DNA of 40,368 nucleotides from Saprospiraceae bacterium (lineage in GTDB: Bacteria > Bacteroidota > Bacteroidia > Chitinophagales > Saprospiraceae): assembly GCA_013214355.1 (NCBI GenBank), contig JABSSL010000111.1, positions 1-40,368 on the forward strand, given 5' to 3'. Position 1 is the stretch's first letter, and each line of letters begins with the position of its first letter. The position numbers and the translations under genes are program-made. Positions 1 through 9,400 of this stretch are shown piece by piece. The notes beneath the pieces are model-generated. The model saw only the letters and a list, made by a program, of their open reading frames with translations. It had not been told where the DNA came from and searched no databases.

Positions 1-392
1 ATAATCGGCATGGGCCCTTTGGCCTCCGTTTCGCTACGCTCCACTACGGCCAAAGGGCCGATGAAAGAGAGAGAAAACTCTCAATTTAAACTGTCCGGCT
101 AAAGCGGACCACCTCAGGCTTCATCCATTGAGCAAATAGCAATGACAATACAAGTACACTAATACTAAAGTAGGTGTGGTTGGGAACAGAGGCTTTGGAT
201 TTCATATTTCTCTTATTTACTTTTATTAGAACATAACTCCACAGAAAGGAATTAAATTCATTTTAGGGGTTGCTAGCAGTACCTGATACAAATGTAGATG
301 TATAGGGGTGGCAGTACAAGCAGAAAAAATCCAGAGTGTTCGGCTTTTATTTGGGGATTTGGGGTTTAATGTTCTGATTATTAAGTATTTAA
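1..392. other. Gene-free left edge with GC-rich hairpin
   Basis: No convincing gene is seen here. Bases 13-24 (GGCCCTTTGGCC) and 48-59 (GGCCAAAGGGCC) form a perfect 12-bp inverted repeat around a loop that itself carries a smaller repeat of the type CCGT...ACGG. This is the style of short GC-rich palindromes scattered between genes in many genomes, and could be a terminator-like or repetitive element belonging to a gene to the left. The rest is AT-rich with no clear promoter. Confidence 0.5.
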
Positions 393-1871
393 ATGGAAAG
401 AGAAACAAGCGAAAAACATGAGCTTTTCAGCTTTTTAGTTCAATTAGAAAAGAAGGAACTAGTGGGGTTCCAACGTTTTCTGGATGCAGGGATGGTCAAG
501 AAGCATCAAAAAGCAAGTGACTTTATAAAGATTGTATTGCGTGTATATCCGAACTGGGATCATAGAGACTTGAAAGATGCGGGTTTGGTTAAGCACCTTT
601 TTTCGGGGACTGGTACCCTAAAAAGTCTACGGCGACTTAGATCAGAAATACTCGCCCTCCTAAGGGAATACCTAATATACCTAGAATTAAGGGAGCAGGA
701 GTCTCAAAAGAATATCCTTTGGCTACAAGCTCTGTTAAAAAGACAACATTTCCAGCGTTTTGTAAAAGATAGAGGTAAGGCAGCAGAACGGTTGGCAAAA
801 ATCAAGGGGATAGAAAGTATGATTTACTGGGAAGGGTTCCAGTTGCTCGATCTACACCGTCGATTTTTAGCCTATCAAGTAGCTCCAAAGGAGGCAGTCG
901 ACTTTCATCCCTATTTCGATAGCTTAGATCAGTACTGGCTCATCGAGAAATTAAGGTATGCCTGCTTATCAGCATTACAATCAAATGTAAAAGAATCGAC
1001 GGTTAATAACAGATCTATATTCCTCCTGGAGGCTGTTGAGCAGCAGCTATCTTCCTCTGAAATATACCAACGAACCCCTCTAATACAGTTGTATTTTATC
1101 CTTTGGCTGGTTTTCCAGCAGGACCGAATCGAACTACTGTTTTCCTCTCTTATTCCTCTTTTAAAAAAGGAAGCTCAGCAAATCTCGTTGGAGGACAGGA
1201 AGGATGTAAGCATTATGGCGCAATCTTTAATCATAAAGAGAATTAATGTAGGTCACAAAGCAGACTATTATCGAGCAGAGCTCTTCAAGTGGTACCAAGC
1301 GATGGTTGAACTCAAACTCATATACGAGGGAGAACATTTACCCCATCAACGCTTCAAAAATATAGCCAGTATCGCTCTCCAAGTCGGCGAATTTGAATGG
1401 GTAGATAGCTTCATAAAGGATCATTTGAGTGCCGTCCCATTGGAAGAGCGGGCATCGGTGAAAGATTTTATACTGGGAGCAAAATTCTATTATCAGGAAC
1501 AGTATGAAGCCTGTGTAAATCTATTGGAAGGCCGCATCCATCTGCCAAACGATTTTTATCTGTATGATATCTATACCTTATTGGCCAGATCCTATTACTA
1601 TTTGACAGATTATGAAGGCCTAGAAAAAGTGGCGAGCAGGGTAAGGAATAAGCTAGCAAACGATCGTCGAACTTCATTAGCACATAAAGAAGGGTACCGG
1701 AATTTCTTCAGTCATTTCGTCAAGCTGATGCGGCTGAAAGAAGAATATGACCAACCGAGAGGAAGCTTCAACCCGTCCAAAACAAAGGAATTAATCACTG
1801 GGGTGGAGGAGAATACACAAGTTATTCACCGGAATTGGTTAGTGCAGGAGCTCACTAAGCTAGGATCCTGA
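393..1871 (+). CDS. Unrecognised helical protein, first gene of protease/WD40 island
   Basis: A 492-residue protein of no family I can name with confidence. It has no signal peptide or membrane segment, so it is probably cytoplasmic. It is rich in Leu, Lys, Glu and Tyr and looks alpha-helical throughout. The last third (about residues 360-470, including the stretch around LLARSYYYLTDYEGL) resembles TPR-like helical pairs, which would suggest a protein-binding scaffold. The start is the ATG at 393, preceded by an A-rich leader, normal for Bacteroidota. It lies 381 bp upstream of, and in the same direction as, the WD40-caspase gene. That association suggests, but does not prove, a shared role. 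The coding call is secure from length and amino-acid composition; the function is unknown. Confidence 0.8.
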   Translation: MERETSEKHELFSFLVQLEKKELVGFQRFLDAGMVKKHQKASDFIKIVLRVYPNWDHRDLKDAGLVKHLFSGTGTLKSLRRLRSEILALLREYLIYLELREQESQKNILWLQALLKRQHFQRFVKDRGKAAERLAKIKGIESMIYWEGFQLLDLHRRFLAYQVAPKEAVDFHPYFDSLDQYWLIEKLRYACLSALQSNVKESTVNNRSIFLLEAVEQQLSSSEIYQRTPLIQLYFILWLVFQQDRIELLFSSLIPLLKKEAQQISLEDRKDVSIMAQSLIIKRINVGHKADYYRAELFKWYQAMVELKLIYEGEHLPHQRFKNIASIALQVGEFEWVDSFIKDHLSAVPLEERASVKDFILGAKFYYQEQYEACVNLLEGRIHLPNDFYLYDIYTLLARSYYYLTDYEGLEKVASRVRNKLANDRRTSLAHKEGYRNFFSHFVKLMRLKEEYDQPRGSFNPSKTKELITGVEENTQVIHRNWLVQELTKLGS

Positions 1872-2252
1872 CTTTAAGTAAATGCGGGAAAGGTAAGGAT
1901 TGTCTGTTTTGAGCATAAATGGTTGCCATTATCCTACAGGAAATCAAGGCTTTTGCTCGGTCATACTTCTTATGACCAAATGTCTTCAAATTGTGGAATT
2001 AATTGAACTAAAGTTTTCATCCTTACTGCTTGAATCGAAACCCTTCGTCTCCCAGATTTTAATTTATTGATCCGGTACCTCCCAATTCAGCTTCCAAAAA
2101 GTACTTTACCTGATGAATTATTAGTGCAATAAACTCAATTATTTCTCGAGATCCTACTTAGACTCTTTTTTTGCCGTAGTTTTAGACTGAAAAGCATTTT
2201 ATCTCGTTTTAAATAGACAAATTTCTAGTTAAAGAAAGCCTCAAACGATAAT
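1872..2252. other. Intergenic region with small palindrome
   Basis: No gene is visible in these 381 bp. A perfect 7-bp inverted repeat (GGTCATA at 1959-1965, TATGACC at 1971-1977, spacer 5) lies about 90 bp after the first gene; it could be an operator or a weak hairpin. No full TTTG/TAnnTTTG promoter was found before the caspase gene; TAGTTTTA near 2175 is a partial match only. Confidence 0.35.
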
Positions 2253-5200
2253 ATGTTAAGTAAATTCATTTCGAGTCTCATCTGTCTATTATTCTTCAGC
2301 CAGTTACTGAGCCAAAATACTCCAGAACTCATCTTACAGCGTTCGCCTCCTGGCCACATCTCTGATCTTAAAATCACCAAGGACGGCCGCTATCTTTCGT
2401 CGATAGGAGCTTCCAACCAACTTAAGGTTTGGGATTTAAAAACTTATAAGCTTCTATACAATTTCCAAGATCACAGACAGCGGATTCAATCCCTAGATAT
2501 CTCTGAAGACGGTCAATATGCTGTGACAGGGGGAGAGGACAATTGGGTAGTGCTTACTAATTTGAATGAAGGTAGAGTTGTTGAAAAATATGAAATAGGC
2601 GAGCCCGTTTGTCGAGTTGCATTTGCGGATTTGACTACTATATATGTATTGACACGGAAGTGCACCTTGTACAAGGTAGACTTAGCTAGTGGAAAAAAAG
2701 AACGTATGTGGTCAAGAGGTGTTAAGCTCTGGGCCGCTGCCTTTGATATAGGCCGAAAGCAAATTCTATTGATGCCTAGCTACCTTCGCAATAAAAACGT
2801 GAAAGGGTTTGAACAAGTTCATTTGAAAACTGGCAAGCTGATTTCTCAAGTTGAATATAATCAGGGGGATAATTTCAACACCCGTTGGGTGAAATACTTG
2901 CCTAGTCTTCAGCGGCTAGTTGCTTGTGAGGTGAAGATGAAAGGTCAAAGGAGACCCATACCGGCACGTTCTCAATTGTGGATTTTCGAGCCCGAATCCA
3001 AGACTTGGCAGCGCATATCTATTCCTATGCAGGTAGAGGACGTCTCTGTTTACAAAAAGAATCAATTTCTCCTTTCTGGGCCTGATGAAGGCTTGGCTGT
3101 TTATGATCTGCACCAGCAAAAAATCACTCGGAGGATCAAAACGATTCTTTTAAGTCCTTATGCTCGTACCTATCTAAAGGGACATAGGATCGCATATCTA
3201 CCTAAGGAGAATGTAGTGGCAATAGCTATGCATGACATTCGCTTCGTTGATCTAGGAGAAGAACGATTGTTACGAACATTCTCTAATAACATCTACAGTA
3301 CGCGAGATGCCCGCCTTACTACCGATGGAAAGTATTGGTATTGTGCTAGTTACAATAAAGCGATGTTAATCAGTACCAGAGATGCCTCTGTGGCATTTGA
3401 GTGCTCTCGGTTTAAAGTTGGAATACTCTCTCCGGATGGAACACATCGAGTAGTTACTACCCGTGAACCGAAGATCCATCTGCTGGATATTTTTGCCAAG
3501 GATACGATCTGGTCATCGCCAAGACTTTCAAGAACTAGTGTTGGAGCCTCCATTTCACAAGATAACCGTTATGTCGCCACTATCCAGGTTGGGAGGTCGC
3601 CAGCACCCGAAATTCAAATTTGGGATACCAAAAGTAAGCGTCTTTTGGACCAGCTGCCTGGAAGTAGCCACAACGGACTCAAGCCAACCCTAAGCAAGAC
3701 CGGTCGCTTCTTGGGAGTTGGTATGGACTCTGAAGGTACACGTATTTACAAACGTAATGAAGATGGGAAGTATAAGCTCATCATTAACCATCCGTCACAG
3801 CAGGTCATTGCTCTGGCCTTCGATCCACTCGAACGGATGGCAGCAGTGGTCACTTCCAATGGTCGAGTTCTTTGTTTTGATCTTAAGCAAGGAAAGCTAC
3901 AGTGGGAAAAAAACTTGAAGGAGAGTCAGCAGGAACCCTCGCAATTGGTCTTTAGCCGAGATTATTTATACATTGGGACCTTTTACACTGGGCAGATATT
4001 GCGCCTTCGGACTGACGATGGAAAGGTATTGCAGCAGGAGACCATTCATGCCGACAACATTCGAGCCATTTCTATCACGGAAGATGATCGCTACCTGATG
4101 ACTAATGGGCAAGACGATCTGATCCTGATACACAAAGTAGATGAGCTAAAGCCGAAGTTAGGTATGATGTTTTATACACCCAGCGAGAGCCCAGATTGGA
4201 CCGATACGAAAGACGACTACGTCCTATTTACCCCAGAAGGATTTTATTGGTCCTTTGGTCAGGCCTATGAAGGAATAGGATTTAGGGTAGGGAAGAATGC
4301 ATATCCAGTAGAGAATTTCGATTTGTGGTATAGTAGACCAGATAAGGTGGTTGAAGCCCTTCCATATTCAGCTGATAGTCTCGCTCAGGCCTATCTAAGA
4401 GCTTACCAAGAGCGATTACACAATTATCAGGTGGCAGAAAGGCTCGATTATCAAGAGATAAGATTGCCACAATTGGAACTAACTACGCAGAATATTCCTA
4501 AGACCGTCCGAGAAAGAAGCATCTCTGTTCCAATTCGAGCCGTTTCTGCTCCGAATAGCTACCTACGACGTATACAGGTCTATATCAATGATGTACCCAT
4601 ATATGGTAGGACAGGGATAGTTCTAGCATCACAGCAACTTAAAACATATCGAGATACCTTGGATATACGGTTAATGAGTGGTGTCAACAAGATTCAGATT
4701 TCTGTCATAGATCAGCAGGAATTGGAATCAATGCGTGAAACTTTTTATATCAATTATGAGCCTTCAACAGTCAGGCGACCCAAACTTTATTTCCTGTCGA
4801 TCACCGTTTCCAAATTTCAAAATGAAGATGATAATCTTCCCTTTGCGGCAGCCGATCTCGATAGTCTAAAATTACTTTTTTCTAAGCCAGAACATCCCGT
4901 ATATGATGAAGTTCAGTTCCACTCACTGTTGGATAAGGAGGTAAATGAAGACGGTATACAACATCTCCGAAATATTTTGAAAAATACGCATATCGAAGAC
5001 AGAGTAATATTGCACGTAGCTACCCATGGATTGAGAGATGTGAAGAACCGACTTTTCTTGGCCACACCCCAAACAGATTTCTACAAGCCCGAAGAAAACA
5101 GCATCTCCTACGAGCAAATCGAAAAGTTAATGGATGGGATTCCTGCCCGTCGGAAACTCATCCTATTAGATGCATGTCGGGCAGGAGAATTTGATGAGCG

Positions 5201-5576
5201 AGCATTTGATTATCGCAATGAACAAAATACGCCCGAAAACATAATGAATGGTACCACGTATTCGGATTGGGATAACCCCTATGAATTAGCAAGGGAATTA
5301 TTTACAGATCTCCGTCGAAGGGATGGATCAACTATAATTGTGGGGGCGCAAGCGGATGAGGCCTCACGAGAGGGCGGGCAATGGAATATGAGTGTGCTGA
5401 TGCATTTTTTTGTGAAGGCCTTGAAAGAAAAAGCGGCGGATCTGATAACTGACGGACAGATAACGGTCAGTGAGTTACAACAATATCTGATATCGCAGGT
5501 ATCGGCAGCCACAAATGGTCGCCAGAATCCGGCCGCAAGGATGAGTAATTTATCAAATGATTGGCAAATATGGTAA
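2253..5576 (+). CDS. Secreted WD40 repeat protein with C-terminal caspase-like (C14) peptidase
   Basis: An 1107-residue protein. Residues 1-20 form a signal peptide (hydrophobic core then LLSQ), so the protein is predicted to be exported. About residues 30-640 are degenerate WD40 repeats, for example the DGRYLSSIGASNQLKVWDL blade and the DDRYLMTNGQDD blade. Residues of about 750-850 look like an Ig-like beta domain. Residues of about 855-1107 are a caspase/metacaspase-like domain with the His-Cys pair: His925 in HVATHG and Cys975 in LLDACRAGE. The 50-residue spacing is normal for clan CD peptidases. C14 caspase homologues cleave after Arg/Lys or Asp and drive programmed death or immunity in several bacteria; the substrate here is unknown. 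The next gene overlaps its 3' end. WD40 blades presumably sense or bind a partner (inference). Confidence 0.88.
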   Translation: MLSKFISSLICLLFFSQLLSQNTPELILQRSPPGHISDLKITKDGRYLSSIGASNQLKVWDLKTYKLLYNFQDHRQRIQSLDISEDGQYAVTGGEDNWVVLTNLNEGRVVEKYEIGEPVCRVAFADLTTIYVLTRKCTLYKVDLASGKKERMWSRGVKLWAAAFDIGRKQILLMPSYLRNKNVKGFEQVHLKTGKLISQVEYNQGDNFNTRWVKYLPSLQRLVACEVKMKGQRRPIPARSQLWIFEPESKTWQRISIPMQVEDVSVYKKNQFLLSGPDEGLAVYDLHQQKITRRIKTILLSPYARTYLKGHRIAYLPKENVVAIAMHDIRFVDLGEERLLRTFSNNIYSTRDARLTTDGKYWYCASYNKAMLISTRDASVAFECSRFKVGILSPDGTHRVVTTREPKIHLLDIFAKDTIWSSPRLSRTSVGASISQDNRYVATIQVGRSPAPEIQIWDTKSKRLLDQLPGSSHNGLKPTLSKTGRFLGVGMDSEGTRIYKRNEDGKYKLIINHPSQQVIALAFDPLERMAAVVTSNGRVLCFDLKQGKLQWEKNLKESQQEPSQLVFSRDYLYIGTFYTGQILRLRTDDGKVLQQETIHADNIRAISITEDDRYLMTNGQDDLILIHKVDELKPKLGMMFYTPSESPDWTDTKDDYVLFTPEGFYWSFGQAYEGIGFRVGKNAYPVENFDLWYSRPDKVVEALPYSADSLAQAYLRAYQERLHNYQVAERLDYQEIRLPQLELTTQNIPKTVRERSISVPIRAVSAPNSYLRRIQVYINDVPIYGRTGIVLASQQLKTYRDTLDIRLMSGVNKIQISVIDQQELESMRETFYINYEPSTVRRPKLYFLSITVSKFQNEDDNLPFAAADLDSLKLLFSKPEHPVYDEVQFHSLLDKEVNEDGIQHLRNILKNTHIEDRVILHVATHGLRDVKNRLFLATPQTDFYKPEENSISYEQIEKLMDGIPARRKLILLDACRAGEFDERAFDYRNEQNTPENIMNGTTYSDWDNPYELARELFTDLRRRDGSTIIVGAQADEASREGGQWNMSVLMHFFVKALKEKAADLITDGQITVSELQQYLISQVSAATNGRQNPAARMSNLSNDWQIW

Positions 5577-6403
5577 GGATCTTCTGTCTTCTAAGCCCAG
5601 CAATAATTTCCCTTCTTATATTACCGAACTTACCTTTGTCCCCATGCAAAGGTGAGATGACAGTAGTAAAGGTACGAGCCTTAAATGGGGCCATTAGAAA
5701 CATGTCCAAGGACAATCAACAACTATTGGAAAAAGCCATTTTTGATTGTCAAGATACTTTGCTTTTTGCGAGCCCGACAGATCGATTAATAACGCTGGGC
5801 AAAGATAAGATCAATTATCTGATTAAACCTGATGCCTCACTAAGAAGCTATACCCTAAAGGTCTTGCCTTATTTCATTGGCACCCGTCCAGGCCGTTTAC
5901 TTACTCCTTTGGATTTTCAGGTATACTTCAAAGAAATACGTCCCCTCGCCTTGGGAAAAGAACTTAAGATTCCATTCGATCCGACAAGATTTCCGGTTAC
6001 TTCGGACAGCTATTTTATTGCTTACTATAAAGACCTTAATACGTCAAAGCTAGTAGAAGTTAAAATCCCTGTGATCAATGGTAAGTTAATTTTTCACCAG
6101 GATTCAGTAGCCACCGCTGGTCAAACAAGTCAAAATGAGGTTGCTAAGTTGTTGCTGTATTATCGGACCGTAAAAGACGAAGGGGAAATTCACCGCGAAC
6201 CCTTAGGGAGTCCAGTGATTACCTATGCGGAGACTAGTATACTTAAGCAAGAAATTGGAATGCTGTTAGCCAGTGAACCAGATAACGGAATCAGTAGAAT
6301 AAAGCAATTAGAACAATATCTATTCATGATGTACGAAGGCGCAAGACCAAGTCGCAGCGATCTACGACAGTGGATCAAGCATCACTTTGGTCTGGAAATT
6401 TAG
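5570..6403 (+). CDS. Small envelope protein translationally coupled to the caspase gene
   Basis: A 277-residue protein of unknown family. I choose the ATG at 5570 rather than the TTG at 5561: it gives a normal exported N-terminus (short basic start, hydrophobic stretch to about residue 20, then LPLSPCKGE, which could be a loose lipobox). The ATG lies inside the last codons of the WD40-caspase gene, a 7-nt overlap, so translation is probably coupled and the two proteins are made together. The mid-part is mixed beta/alpha and the C-terminus (about 225-277) looks helical. It could be an inhibitor, chaperone or membrane anchor of the caspase, but no motif decides this. The gene ends 24 bp from the stop of the convergent CHAT gene. 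Confidence 0.75.
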   Translation: MVRIFCLLSPAIISLLILPNLPLSPCKGEMTVVKVRALNGAIRNMSKDNQQLLEKAIFDCQDTLLFASPTDRLITLGKDKINYLIKPDASLRSYTLKVLPYFIGTRPGRLLTPLDFQVYFKEIRPLALGKELKIPFDPTRFPVTSDSYFIAYYKDLNTSKLVEVKIPVINGKLIFHQDSVATAGQTSQNEVAKLLLYYRTVKDEGEIHREPLGSPVITYAETSILKQEIGMLLASEPDNGISRIKQLEQYLFMMYEGARPSRSDLRQWIKHHFGLEI

Positions 6404-6427
6404 TCCGTCGAATTCTTGAGCACTCCC

Positions 6428-9400
6428 TTAGCGCAACAAGGGGAACAACCGAAGTCGACCATCACTCGTGGCGATAATGACCTTGTTATTGTCTGGAGCA
6501 TGAAGGGCATGAATAGAAGAACCATTGCAGTCATCATTGGTTTGAATTGGTTTACCAAGATGGGTGAATACTTTCAATAAACCACCTTCCCCTCCGGCTA
6601 TGATTTTTTCTCCATTCGGAGTGAACGCTACAGCGCGAACCCCCTTTGCGCCTGTGGAGTTCTCTATCGAAATGGCCGTAGCATAAAGCAATTGTCCATT
6701 AAGATTCCAAAGCTTGAGCGAATCGGAAACACCTCCGTGACCAGTCACTATTCGTTTACGATCAGGCGAGAGCGTCATGACCGTGATAGGGCCTGCCGAT
6801 CCAGTCGACCAAGTTTGTAGCAAATCTCCCTCTAAAGACCACTTACGTATATTGCCATCATAACTAGTTGTCAAGATAGCCTGTTCATTAGCCAAAAAAT
6901 CTATATCACTTACGGCCTGTGGATGTTCTAGTGTAAGTAATGAATCGCCATCAGAAGTCCAAAGGATTGCAGTCTCATCAGCACTGGCCGAAGCAAGGTA
7001 GTGTCCCTGAGGTGAAAAACTAATGGCTAAAATGGAACCATTATGAGCATCCAGAGTCTTAGACCTTTCGCCAGCCGCATTCCATATAATGATTTTACCA
7101 TCATCATCACCAGTTATGAAACCACCATCAACTGGATTTACCTTAGCAGTGCTAACCGGTTTTAAGTGTCCAATCAACTCTTGCTGTTGCTGCCAATCCA
7201 AGTCGAGTACAAAAGCAGATCGCTCATTCTCTTCAAACTGGTCAAAAAAATCAATATCAAGAGCGTTCAATTGATTAGCATCCTGCACGGCGGGGGCATC
7301 CAGTCCAATTAAGACCTGATCTAAGTCTTCCGAAATATCTAGCGATCTGATGCTACCAGGGAAAGTGAAACTTTCGCGTGCTACTTTCGACTTCACCTTC
7401 CACCATTTCGCGCTGCCATCATTAGCGGCACTTACAAAAAACTGGCCATCTCCCGAAAACTGTACAGTCGAAACAATGTCATGATGACCGCGGTAAGTTC
7501 TCAGTTGAGTCATACTGGTATCCCAAAGAATAATATTTCGGTCATCGCTGGCAGAAAGAAAGCTTGAACCATCAGGAGAAAAACTGAGGCTATTTATTCT
7601 TTTCTGATGACCAGAAAAATAACCCATAAATTGACCAGACTTGGACCATTTTACAAGAGTTCCATTTCGTAATCCTACAAATATCGTCTTTCCAGCCGGG
7701 CCAAAATGGACCGAAGTAATTTTGGCTCGTTGTTGGCGAGTCCATAATCTCGTCCCTTTCGAATCATGTAGCATCAATTGCCCAACTGCATCACCAGAGA
7801 CAAAGAACTCACCACTTGAAGAAAAGGACAATGCTGTAATCTCGCTAGAATGATCGTGCTTAGGCAGCATTGAGCTATCACGCGATCTATCCCAGAGGTT
7901 CAGGGAGCCATTTAAGTCTCCACTCAATATCAGTTGTCCGTTTGGAGAAACAGCAAGTGCGGTGATTGGATAAGCATGGGGTTTCCTAAGCATTAACTCT
8001 TGATCTGCACTAAAGATTAGGCGTAGTTGACCATCCTCGCCACCGATACAAAGGAATTGCCCTTCCTTGCTGAAAGAAGCGGAGTTCATTTTGACACCTA
8101 AAGCTAAAGAATCAATAGGGGTTCCACTAGCTCCCCACCATTTGATATTTCGTTCCTGACCAGAGATTAGTATACTATCGCCGGGCCCAAGAACAGCCCA
8201 ATTTAGGGGTATTTCGTTTCGGTTGCTGATTGTTTGAAAATAGAATTCGTTATTAAGGTAGATATCGTGCCTTGCCTGAATAGCAATATGATGATTCGGC
8301 AAAATAGATAAAGCTTCTTCAAGTAAGGCAAGGCTTTGGGTAGCATCTTCATCCTCTATTTGAAAAGCTAAGCTAACCAGTCTATTAACTTTAGCCTCTT
8401 TGATAGAGGCTTGCCAGAGGAGCGTAGCGATAATCAGCAGAAAGCTAATGATCACGATACCGGCGATGCCAATGTTCTTCCGCCTCTTGCGTTCTGCTTG
8501 GAGTTGAGCTCTTCTGCGCTTACTTTTGTCAATCAATTCCTGTTCCTTGATCGTCCACATTCGCATCCCCCCGGCACCCTTCTCCACCAGAGCCAGATCT
8601 TCTTCATCAATTATTGTCTTTTGGGGATTTTGAAGATAGTCAATCATTTTAGAATTGAGAATCCGTACCGCACGTTGTCCAGGTCTCCCTGAGCTGTACA
8701 CCTCAGTAGTAATGATAGGTCCCAAGGTGTCGTGAGCAAGAATAGTGCGATTCGAATCGCTCCTAGAGAGCAGATATAATTGCTCAAATTTTGAGATTAG
8801 GCCATCGAGAATGTCCTTGGCATGCCCGTATTGTGTTCGCAATTCGTGCAGATCACGGGCTCCTGCCGTTTGGTATTCTGTGGTATGATAGTGCAGAATA
8901 TCTAATGCCAATCCAGAGCTTTCAACCTGGAGTCCAATCTGTGTCTCCCAAGCTTTCACCTTAAGCATTTGCTCCTGAAAAAAATCTTCTAGAAGAATAC
9001 CATTTTTGCGAAGCGCCTGATAAGACTCCACTTGGAATAAGCGCAGGTCATTTACTTTTTGTTCCCTCCACATTTTAGTGAGAATAATCTGCAGAACCGG
9101 TGAAATAGGGGAGTTCTTATCTGCCAGCAGATTTTTAGCAAGAAGTGGTGCAAGCCCCTCTTCCACCTGTAAGCGGTATCTATTGGAAAGGACAGTAGAA
9201 TTTGTAAGGCCATTAACTACTTCTTCTATCCCCTCTTCATCTAATTTACGCAGAAATACCTTTTCATAAACGAGGTGATTAAGACGTAGCGCTTGCTCTA
9301 TTTCCTGGTCAAACTCTTTACGGTAGCTGAAAATAAACTTGGTGCTTGCCAGTTCAGGCCTGCTGATGACATCTCGGAGCTTTTTCAAAAAAGGTGTAAG

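Noticed and set aside
226-408. 60-codon minus-strand frame overlapping the start of the first gene, with a TACATTTG box at 289-296 on the same strand
   Set aside because: The frame has no family features and the promoter-like box lies inside it rather than upstream; probably chance.
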